Assembly (NCBI RefSeq): GCF_035083965.1
Contig: NC_089735.1
Coordinates: forward strand, 13,576,501 to 13,640,500
Direction: 5' to 3'
Length of the DNA: 64,000 nucleotides
Source of the DNA: Branchiostoma lanceolatum
Taxonomy: Eukaryota; Chordata; Leptocardii; Amphioxiformes; Branchiostomatidae
Positions 50,769 through 61,000 of the stretch are shown one piece after another (positions within the stretch are counted from its first letter, which is position 1; each line of letters starts with the position of its first letter). A program made the position numbers and the translations under genes. Below the pieces are notes generated by a model. The model made no database searches. It was not told where the DNA came from and saw nothing but the letters and a program-made list of their open reading frames with translations.

Positions 50769-53164
50769 GTCTTACATGACTGTATGTTCTCTGAGAGTAA
50801 GAGTTGATTTGACAGCCTTGTTTTTGAGCAAACACTAAACAGGATGGATGGATAGACTTTTTCAAAAACTCCTTCCCTTTCCTGATCACGTCCTTGAAAA
50901 TGTCTTCGTGTTCCATCTTCAGATTTTGATCTGTTCTTTTTTCATATATGTATCAACAGAATTATCTATCACACAAAAATTTCTATTTGCCCTCCAGAGG
51001 TAAAATGGAATGGCCGGCTTTGACAGTTTGAGAGATGACAATTGATAAGTACTTGATATTAATAATATAAAAAATGATGATAAAATATGAGGGAGATGAA
51101 GTTGATATATTATTTTGCACTTCTGGAAGAAGTGATTATCAGATAGAGCACAACGCTGTTGCAGTGTTCTTCAGAAAAGTCTTTTGGGAAAATTTTGTAA
51201 AAGCAGCAAGGAAGGTAATTAACTTTTGTGTAAAAAAGCAACAACCATATTCCCAAACAAACAAGTAAGGTATTTTATTCTTACCAGTGACAATGTCAAA
51301 AGTGTGGAATTTGACATCATAATAGTTTACAGTTATACCTGAATACAGGTATTCATCATCGATTTATACATGTATGGATAATTTATTCCTTTTTATCACC
51401 TTAAAAAGGTAAAACTGAAACTATATATAGTCAAGTCAAAGGGAGAAAAGTATGTAGGAGTCTTATTTAAGAGCCCTACTAATATAGATTTGAGTCAATT
51501 TCAGTTGGTCATTTAATTGTTGTCACAGTGATGGTTCAGGCAACATTGTTTAAGATAGCCAAGATTTGCAAAATAACAGTTACTCAAACAACTGGATGAA
51601 ACTTCAGAGTCACTATTTCTGCTGTCTTTTATCAGTGACTAGAATAGAAACTGGAGTTAACAATTTTAAACCAAAACTCTAAATTGATCAATTCAGAGCT
51701 TTCGGTAACTCCAGTTGTTTAGTTAACTGATGAAAGACATTGAGCTGTCTGAAACGTTTGACCACCTCCAAAATTTATCCAATGCTTGAGTAACTGTTTA
51801 ATACCTTGCGTATCTTATTACCAGGATGTCTAACCTTCATCGACGTATACCCTGAATATCTCATTGGTATTCAGGAAAAATTTCAGATCAATTGAAAATC
51901 AATTGAATCTTAAGTTTCCAAACAGAATTCAAGTCAGGAGAAAAAAAAGGGTCATCAGCATGTAACTCGATTGTTATAAGACTGAGTTTATACTATTTCA
52001 TTTAAGTGCATCTTTATAACTTTCTTGAAGCAAAAAAAAGTTTTCATACTTATGGCTGTTATTCACGAAGGCAAAGTAATATTGTCTATGGTATTTTATT
52101 TTATTCTTTTATAGTAAAACAAATTTTACATGCCTGTAACCAGGCATTATAACCTTAAATGGAATATGAAGTGAATCTGTGACTTATGTAGATCACTATC
52201 TAGAATGGTGCCGCATGAAATTGTTGGGTGGCATAAGAATCAGACACATTAGTCATGATCAGTTAATGATATGTACTTAAAAAGCTTTGCATGGATATTT
52301 ACTTTGAGGATAATGTTTTATTTCACCTTGATTTTATATGTGCTTCTTAGTTTGCACTGAGTATTAGACAGGTGTTGAGAGATATTCAATTAAAGGCATC
52401 CAGAGCATTTTATGAGGCAAGAAATTGAGAACTGTAGAAAATCCAAGCCCTTAGTGACTAGACTGATCCTGACTGTCCATCACAATTAGCGGTTCAACCA
52501 ATAAGTGAGTGACTGCATGTCCATCAAATTTTTGCATTTTGAGGTTTTAATTTTGCATTTCTACGTTCTGACGGAGGTGAGCGGGGATATGGTATCAGTC
52601 AATTTTACTAGGCGCGTGAAACTAAAAGATCACCATGTAGCTTATTTTGTGCCACTTTTGATCAGAAATATGCACGCAAATGTGGGTAAACAGTGGCATT
52701 AAGCAACTAGAATATTTCCAGTTTTCAAGCCTCATAAGATGCTCTGGGTGCCTTTAAAGAAATATGGACAGTAGGTCACATTTATTATGTAGTAAATTGT
52801 CAGTGAGGTCTATCCTGAGTAAATGACAGGAGTTGCTTAAGTGCTATAATGTTGCTTTGACAATTGATTTGTAAAAGAATATTTTCACCAGATGCGATAA
52901 TCTTAGATGTGCAATTTGTTAAAGACTCTTATATGACATAGCTATTTGCTATTAATGTTGCTAAATGTGCCATGAGAGGTCACAATTATATCATCATCAT
53001 TTGTGAAGACAGTGTTGTGTCATCATTTCAAGAGATTTATGGTGAAAGAACACTAAATACGGATTCATAGTACTACAGGAAGACCTAATAGTTTAACGAT
53101 ACTTACTAATTCTATACTTTTATAGGGTAGAAATTTTCCTGGCTGGTTAGTCCATTGTCTGGAC
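50769..53164. other. Intergenic DNA 3' of macroH2A
   Basis: No gene supported. It contains repeat family 9 (51580-51850, with GAAAGACA and CAGTGACTAG parts in both orientations) and MITE family 5 copy 3. The remainder is AT-rich. Confidence 0.5.
52392..52756. mobile_element. MITE family 5 (copy 3, internally shortened)
   Basis: Ends TTAAAGGCATCCAGAGCATT and ATGCTCTGGGTGCCTTTAA. About 130 bp shorter than the other two copies, mostly missing the CACATAGCAAGTTTCAATAA part. Confidence 0.85.
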
Positions 53165-53391
53165 AAAGAACAATTAGGCCAAACCATTTTAATTTCTTGG
53201 TTAACGGAATTTTAAAAAAATTGCTAGATTGGAAAATCAGAATCTCAGAGGGAAGTTTGTACTTTGGTGCACACAATTTCAGGGAGTGAACAAGTTTTCA
53301 CCCCAGCCTTCTGTTTCCATGATTTTTTGTGTGTGTGCTAAACTTAAAAGAAAAATCAGTTAACCAAGAACTTGAATTGGTGTGGCCTTAT
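53165..53391. mobile_element. MITE family 10 (copy 1), upstream of the FAD enzyme
   Basis: Ends GGCCAAACCATTTTAATTTC plus TTGGTTAACGG, and the inverted GTTAACCAAGAACTTGAATT plus GGTGTGGCC. The interior TTTGTACTTTGGTGCACACA is shared with 56390-56625. Confidence 0.85.
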
Positions 53392-53490
53392 CATGGACCA
53401 AAAAATAAGTGAGAGACTGAAAGAAAGCTTGTTTTGTTTCAAGTCACATAATTTGTGCCCCCTAATTTGAAATGGAATAATCGCTTATAG

Positions 53491-53500
53491 TCTCGCGAGA
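53491..53500. promoter_or_regulatory. TCTCGCGAGA promoter palindrome
   Basis: A perfect 10-bp TCTCGCGAGA, 272 bp upstream of the FAD enzyme start codon. In vertebrates this element is bound by BANP and drives TATA-less CpG-rich promoters. Use here is inferred from position alone. Confidence 0.5.
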
Positions 53501-53772
53501 ATTAACGAGATTTAAAAGTCATGACGTGTTGGCAGACGACGTTACATAACTAGCAGACGACGCGCTACTGAAGCACACAAAATCTGCCGCTATTCCAGGT
53601 TTTTATGGCCGAAGATTGTTACGATTACTAAATTCTTTTCATCTTGGACAAAATTTCACGGCATTTTGGTGTACAACTGAAGTTGGCGCCAGAAATTCGT
53701 GCGCAGCAGCTCAGGCACCTCCTCTTGCCCCCCTCCCCACTTATTCCAGGACTGACGTTTTGTAACGCCACG

Positions 53773-56342
53773 ATGGCGACCAACGTGCACGGACCTTCCG
53801 TTGCTATCGTCGGCGGTGGTATAGCGGGCCTGGTGTGTGCAGCTCGCCTGGGACAGCTCGGCATCACCGCCGCCACCGTGTTTGACACGGGAAGCCACGC
53901 CCCAGGCGGCCGGTGCTCCACCAGGAAAATCGACGTCGCAGGAAAAACGTTCCTCTTCGACCACTCGGCCCAGTATTTCACCGTCAGCGACAATCGTTTC
54001 GCCAAAATCGTCTCATTTCTGCATGCCAAAGGAGCCGTGAAGGTATGGAACGGGCCAGTCGGTGTACTGAAGGGGGGTCGGTTTGAGAGGAAGTCCAACC
54101 TGCAAGCGTTTGTGGGTACAGAGGGCATGAAATCCGTCCCAGAGTGCCTTGCTACTTTGTCAAGAGTGGAGAGGCCGGTTTGGATCGGCAACGTGGTCTG
54201 GGAACCTATGGCCAAGAAATGGAAAGTTGGCAAGTAAGTGTAGTAACTATGTACAGGGCTCGAAAAAGTGGGTGCATGTGCACCTGTGTGCACCCAAAAT
54301 TGGAACTGTGCACCTGATTTGAGCTGTGGGTGCACCAGTGCACCTAGGTATTTTTGTAGGCTATAGGGTAAAAGTACTAATTGTACACTTGTATACAGAA
54401 TATTGTTGAAATGTAAGTATCAGAACAAGTTATGCAACTATTTGTTTTACTTTATTTGATGTATTTAGCATTACTTAGAATTACAGATTGAAGTTCAAGA
54501 GAGGCAGTAGCATAAACTTTGTAATTATGTTTTGCTGACATTCTACTTAATTTTAAATTGTGCACCCAAAATTCATACTGTGCACCTAATTTCTTTGGTT
54601 GGGTGCACCAGTGCACCTATTTCCAAAAATGAATTTCAAGCCCTGATGTATGTGAGTGTGTGTGAGTGCATGTGAATGTACAAACGCGTGTATGTGTGCG
54701 TGTGTGTGCGTCCATGATGGGCGTGTGTGTGCATTTGTAGTTATTTATGTTCCCTGGTTGACAAGTCTCGATGTTACAGACTGTTATGAGTATATATTTA
54801 AATGCAACGATCCCCACAAAGCAAAAGTAGGTAAATATTCAAATGACTGCTTTATCATTAGAAAAAGTACCGAAACAAATGATTAGCCCTACTTGATTAT
54901 AACACTATATCAAAAATGTATGCTAGCCCTTATTGCATTAGTAATTAGGATGTTAAGTTTTATTCTATACTTCTATTTTGCATTATGTTTAAGCCATACT
55001 TTGTACCATGCACAATTGTCGTGCAATAAAAAAGTTCTTCTTCTTCTGTCTTCTTGAAACAGATTACAAGGTACTGAGACATAAGATGTTACAATCTGCA
55101 CAGGTCACTGTCAACTTACAAGAACTAACATATTATCTAACTATGTTCTTGTTCATAACAGGAATGGATACTTTGACTACCTTGTGATTGCACACAATGG
55201 GAAGTGTGCAGACCGTCTGATGGGCAATGCTGGGGCTCCGAAGATCCACGAACTTCTCCGAGTGCGCTTCACTCCCAAGCTGATCCAGAAGGTTCAGCAA
55301 ATGCAGTTGTGCTCTCTGTGGGTGCTACTGGCGGTGTTTCCTACCAGCCTGAAGTTACCGTTCGAAGGAGCGTTCGTGGAAGACTCGGACGTGACATGGG
55401 TGGCAAACAATACGGCCAAGCTGGGTCAAAGGGCAGCTGGGGACGGCAGCGAGTGTTGGACTATTTTTAGCTCCCGACAGTTTGGAGCTGCCCACAAGGT
55501 GAGGGCTTTCATTATGTCAAAGTGTTCTTTCAAACTTCACAATCATTAATGCTGATCTTTGAACAGTCTTGTATCTTTTCTGTAATTTTCTAACTGTGAT
55601 GTATTTCATGATGTTATCAACTTTATGCCACTTTGCATTGAATGTTAACATAATATTCATTTGTACATAAGATTATAAAATATTGCATATGGAGAGTAGG
55701 TGAATAGTACTCTCCAAGAAGAGCATGGGTTTCGGCTGGTTTTTGACGTGTTTTTAGGCGTTTTTGTCGGGCTTTCTACTTTGTATTTTTTTGTGCGGAG
55801 TTGGCTAGACAAAAAAAAACATGACAAAGTAGAAAGCCCGACAAAAACGCCTAAAAACACGTCAAAAATCAGCCGAAACCCATGCTCTGCTTGGAAAGTA
55901 ACTGAATAGCTACTTTTTTATCTTCTGGTTGCAGGTGCCACAAGAGAACATCCCGCCAGGCAAAGCTGACGAGGTGACAAAGCGACTCCTAGCAGCCTTT
56001 GCAAAATCTGCAGGTCTTGATTCAAGGGCTCTCCCGAGTCCAACCTACACCAAAGTCCAGCTCTGGGGGGCAGCCGTTCCACTGAACGTGTTGGACGGAG
56101 CAGACTGCGTGTTCCAGTCATCGCAAAATGTGGGGATCTGTGGAGACTGGCTTGTTAGCCCTTGTATTGAAGGCGCCGCCGTCAGTGGACTGGCCCTTGC
56201 GGAGTCTATCCACCGCCATGTTAGGGGGGAGCGGAGAGATACAGGCCTCGGCTGTACATTTAAGCCTGTTCATGGACCTGCCATCGGGTCGTTTCCAACC
56301 AACAGTAAACTGGTTTTCAACCCTGGAGGAAAAACTGTTTAA
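53773..56342 (+). CDS. Renalase-like FAD-dependent oxidoreductase, complete, three exons
   Basis: Exons are 53773-54233, 55162-55498 and 55935-56342, all in phase, giving 401 aa. The N-terminus carries a Rossmann dinucleotide site VAIVGGGIAGLVCAARL, then GGRCSTRK and DHSAQYFTV as in renalase and related NAD(P)-binding amine-oxidase-like flavoproteins. The C-terminus has the second FAD motif VGICGDWLVSPCIEGAAVSG followed by LALAESI. Such proteins oxidise small reduced substrates; the substrate here is unknown. An in-frame upstream extension exists but has no ATG (it opens with TTG), so the Met at 53773 is used. No secretion signal is visible. Both sides of the gene carry a copy of MITE family 10. 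Intron 1 contains a GTGCACC-rich element and intron 2 a family 1 foldback. Confidence 0.93.
54254..54650. mobile_element. TIR element rich in GTGCACC, intron 1 of the FAD enzyme
   Basis: Ends CAGGGCTCGAAA and TTTCAAGCCCTGA are inverted. Near each end lie two or more GGTGCACCAGTGCACCTA-type palindromes and GTGCACCCAAAATT. The middle is AT-rich. Confidence 0.8.
55707..55902. mobile_element. Foldback MITE, family 1 (copy 2)
   Basis: Same arms as 724-935 (GGTTTTTGACGTGTTTTTAG, GTCGGGCTTTCTACTTTG). It ends 32 bp before the acceptor of exon 3 of the FAD enzyme, so it may occupy the branch-point region. Confidence 0.9.
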
Positions 56343-56389
56343 AAGACTTGATCTTAAGCCTATCAAAGATTTCTTTTACATTCATAACA

Positions 56390-56625
56390 TGCTAAGACCA
56401 CACCATTTTAATTTCTTGGTTAACAGAATTTAAAAAAAATGCTAGATTGGAAAATCAACAGGAAAACAGAATCTCAGAGAAGAGTTTGTACTTTGGTGCA
56501 CACAATTTCAGGGAGTGAACAGGGCCAGGTACAAGTTTTCAACCGAGCCTTCGGTTTTCATGATTTTTTTTCCTAAAATTAAAAAAAAAATCCGTTAACC
56601 AAGAAATTAAATTGGTGTGGCCTAA
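56390..56625. mobile_element. MITE family 10 (copy 2), downstream of the FAD enzyme
   Basis: Ends GACCACACCATTTTAATTTC and its complement around GTTAACCAAGAAATTAAATT plus GGTGTGGCC. It begins about 50 bp after the stop codon and is therefore probably inside the 3'UTR. Same orientation as copy 1. Confidence 0.85.
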
Positions 56626-56629
56626 ATGT

Positions 56630-57510
56630 GAGATTTTTAACAATGCCTTACAATAAGAGATTCCCTTGAAAATGCTCCCTTTTTAAAGAAGATGAATAAT
56701 TATTCATAATCAGCAGAAGAAACAGAACGATGCACACGTTAGATAAGCAATAACGATTTAGTATTTAAAAAAAAGCTTAATTAAAATTCTTAAGTTCACA
56801 CATCTAGCTGATGCATGGATTTCTGAAATGGTATCAAAATCGACATATTCATTACCCATTGGACTCAATGTTTCAATCTGTTGTACAATATAGTGACAAA
56901 CTGTATCAGGTGGTCTGGTAAATTTTACTAATGTAATCAACTTTTCAATAATTTATTTAAGGCTGAAACAATAGTTGCCTTGATGACATATTCGACAACA
57001 AAATTATGTTAGAATTAGATTATGTTACATTGGGTTCCCCAAGTTGATGAAATGTGATAATTCGACTTTAATTACAATTTATGAAGAAAAGCTAGCGTTG
57101 TATCATCTGTATAATACAATTAGCAATTTGATGTTATTCTTTATAAAGCTACTATACTGTGAATTTCACTTTACTGTCCAACACAAGTACACGAGCAGAG
57201 ATTATTGTGCAAATAAAATAACTACCTCAAATATGCTTCAAACATTATTGTACTTACGTCTCAAACATTTTAATCACACGACTTAACGTTTTCACTGATA
57301 CTATGTATATCTAGCAGAATATATGTATCAGTTTTGCTCTTTTGAATAACCTAATCCATTGCAGCCCTCTTGTCTGCATCTACTTTTGTCCATCCACAGC
57401 TCCCACTATTTATTGATAGGTTGGGCAGGCATGTGAGGGCATCGATAACATGTAAACTAATCTTATATTCTACAGCTGGTAGTAATGGTAGTTATACTAC
57501 GTCATAAAAA
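56630..57510. other. AT-rich DNA between the FAD enzyme and a large MITE
   Basis: No gene or clear repeat seen. Short ORFs on both strands are AT-driven. Confidence 0.5.
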
Positions 57511-57512
57511 CT

Positions 57513-57883
57513 TAATCCTCCCAGCAGGCCCGATATGCTCGGTTCATTACCTCCCATTGCGGCCCTGCAATTTCCAGCATGTGAACTCGCTTCTGGCGAC
57601 GTTATTGACAGTTGCTCATGAATAATTAATGAGCTAGCCCTCTTTGGCACAAACAGCCGTTATGGCTCATGAATAATTAATGAGCGATGTAAGACGTAAC
57701 CTGATTGGTTGATAGCCTCCCAGCGTCCTTTGCGCTTTTGCTCGAGATGAGTTTTAGCAAACCCTCTGATTGGCTGAAGCTATTTTGGTGGTGACGTCAC
57801 CAGAAGTGAGTTCACAGGCTGAAAATTGCAGGGCCGCTATGGGAGGTAATCAACCGAGCATGTAGGGTCTACTGGGAGGATGA
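57513..57883. mobile_element. MITE with about 68-bp inverted ends
   Basis: Left AATCCTCCCAGCAGGCCCGA through GATTACCTCCCAT-like sequence and GCGGCCCTGCAATTT; right mirror AAATTGCAGGGCCGC... ACTGGGAGGAT. The interior holds two copies of CTCATGAATAATTAATGAGC. Confidence 0.85.
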
Positions 57884-58044
57884 AAAACCTTTGGCCGCTA
57901 CTTTAACATCAGGTTGTATGACATGGCCACGTAATAGTGGGCCCCTTATGCCTCATTACACAGTAGATGGATCTAAACTTACCGTGCGTCTACTTTGACC
58001 TATGGATGAAATTAAAAACTGTGGTGATCACATCGCATCACAGC

Positions 58045-61000
58045 TTATTTTAACCAGACGCTGACGAAGTTGGAGTGTCGTCTCCTGCCGTCCCGTGCGA
58101 TGGGGGCGTGCAGGATGTCTGTGTCGAACCCCTCCACCATGTCATCAGTCTTCATCACACCTACTGCCACACACCTAGCGGATTGATAAGAAATTGCATT
58201 GGCTTTGACTGCTTAGACGGTTGTCAAGGAAACATTAGAACTCAGATATCTACCATTTCAACGCCAGCTTGTCTCTGTTTTGGTTTAGATCTCTTTCCAT
58301 CTGTAATATTTCGCTTATGTTTCCTACTTTTGCTGTCAGCTATATTCGGCCACAAAGATATACTGATGGGTCATTGAGGGAAAGGGATCATATTCCCAAT
58401 TAAAGTGTGTAGATATCGATAGCTATAAAAAGGCTAGTTGCCATTGTGCTACTGCCCAACTCAGTCTACAATGCTCCACTAACATCAACCCAGACCTTAC
58501 CTGTCAGAGAAGTCCACTGTCCCTGCCATGTCCGAAGCTAGGCCCGGGAAGGCGCCGCCATTCTCCGGTCTAGGCAGCACGCCGTACTTGTTCTGATAGC
58601 ACACCGACTTCTCTCCGTCCCATGACGTCACCACTACGGGGGTCAACTTCTCAGCAGACACTGAAGACTGTGAACAACATGGACGATGTTAGTTTTATAC
58701 AACATACCTTAAGGTAATAGGTGCTAAGCTGGCGAATGCATTAAGCTCATGGGACAGACCCCTTCCTCAAGTGATGGCGTTCAGCACCAAGGACAGGATC
58801 CATACACTTGCAAACGTATGTAGTGAGAGTCTGCTTACTTGGTGACGGTATTCAGTATAGAGTTGGAACCTGTCCTGTCTGTCACTGTACGAAATAACGA
58901 ATTTGCGGGGTGGAAATCGTGTTCTACGTGCCTGCAAATTCGAGTTTTCCGTGACTCTCCAGGTCGTGTCGACCTGCCCAGCTCTTCTGCACGGGACCCG
59001 CGCAGTCCTGGGAAATACCGGATATGCACCACTTACGCTGCGCAGGAAGTGTCCGCGCCCTGTTAATTCTCGTGCAGCTAGAGGGAAACTCATACACATG
59101 TCCTGCCCAGTGAACGCTTTGCTGCCGGTATCTGCATAATTTAGCGACAATTATCACCTAATTATCATTTAATTACTCGTGCAGCTAGAGGGAAATTCAT
59201 GCACACGTCCTGTCCAGTGAACATGATTGCCGCCGGTAGCTGCATAATTTAGCGACAATTATCACCTAATTAGCATTTCATTACCATCCAAGGTTTGACC
59301 AGGCCTGGTCTGCGGCCAAAATGCCCCCCCCCCCCCCCCCCAAAAAAAATATCCCTTATGCGCTTTCCACTTTCCCGGCCCAAAACCCTGTGAAAAGATG
59401 CTTTTATTGGTTCAAAATGGTGATTAAACTTTCATTGTTGTTTCTCCGTTATCCACGAATGCCACTATTTGCATTTTGCGGCTAAGTATCGGCTACAAAA
59501 GTTCCAAAGAGTGTGTTCCTTTTTTTATCTTGACGACTCCGCCGGCCACAGTCGCTCAGGTCAAATGAAATTCAGTTCTCAGTGCGGGTCTCCGTGATGC
59601 TGTCATTCCTGCACCTTTCCTTCCATATGCTTCAGATAAAAGCGCAGATACTCCCAGTCAGATTAGCTCGCTTGGTCTCGCATCAGTTGAAAGAGTGTCG
59701 TCCACAGTTAGTCTTGCAACAAGTTCTAATTGGGTCCTTGAAAATCCTTGAACTAGTAGACTGTTGCCTCGCTGACGATCCAGGTCGCGAGATTTACCAA
59801 TGTTGATGTAGGAACACGACCAAAGCTTCTCAGTGTTCCCAGCGCCGTGGCTGCCTATACCTGGCAAAGAGGACAGGGAGTGGAGAGCATATATCCACAC
59901 ATAGCCTGTTTACCAGTCTCTACCGAACGGTTTAGTCTGCTATGCACCGATCCGTTTCTGTCAGTTATGCCTCTCCGTAGACCGAGCTAATTGATCCAAG
60001 TCCGTACAATTACCCCATGCGCGGTATTCTCACATGGCGGGCAGGTAACACTCCCTGCGCCGTAGAGATAACGCGGAACGCCCGATGGTATGGTTTCCAG
60101 GCTAGCCCACACACTAAGTCAGTTACTAGTAGTCCTCATCTGGGATACGTGTGCCAACTAAGAGATTTGAAAATAGCGACACGGGCGTTGATTGGCTGTT
60201 GTTTTCAAACCATATAGTATGTGAATTGCAATTGGCTGACAGTCATGTTTTACAGAGCCCTGCACAAATAAAGACACAATGAGTTGTGAAATGCCACGTG
60301 CCCGCTGGTCAAGTCTTTGTTGTGTAATTATTCAGTGGTTTATTTAAGATGCACGCTTGTACAACAATAAACTTCCGTGTTTACAGGTTAATAGTACGTA
60401 GAAATTACTTGTACGACTCAAAATTTAGTCAAATAAGTTCGTTTCATTTCAACACAGACCATTGCAACATAGACCATTGCAATTGATTTGCAAAAACAGA
60501 AAATCAATATGGACGCCGCAAAGACATTCCAATACACATCTTACAACATTATGCACAGCTTGTATCTTACAGACGACTCGTGTTTACTTTTTAAATACAA
60601 TAATTCAAATCATGTCAAATGATCATTTCCCATACGCCGATTGGAAACCTTCGGGACCTTCCCGGCGTCTCTGCGGCGTTGGGAGTACCCGCCACCCAGA
60701 CAGATTGGCCCGCTCGGGGGTATAGTTCGCTCCCGCTACGATGGCGGCGAAACTAAAGCTAAGAAGACGAGCTATCAGAACGGTTCACTATAGCACACTG
60801 GGTCCAGTAAAACACACCTAAGCCGACACGCAGAGACAAGATACCAGGCAAACCTCCTTGGTACACCATATATGTTACCACAAGAATATCCTTGGTTATC
60901 CATGCAACTTTTAGAGTACTCTGAAACCTAGCCTGGGTGCCAGACCACCGCGCTCCTGGCGCTAATCCTTCGGCCGGGGAAGCAACTCGCGCCGCCGCCA

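Noticed and set aside
53644-53772. N-terminal extension (possible mitochondrial leader) of the FAD enzyme
   Set aside because: The open frame begins with TTG and has no ATG before 53773, so it is 5'UTR on present evidence.
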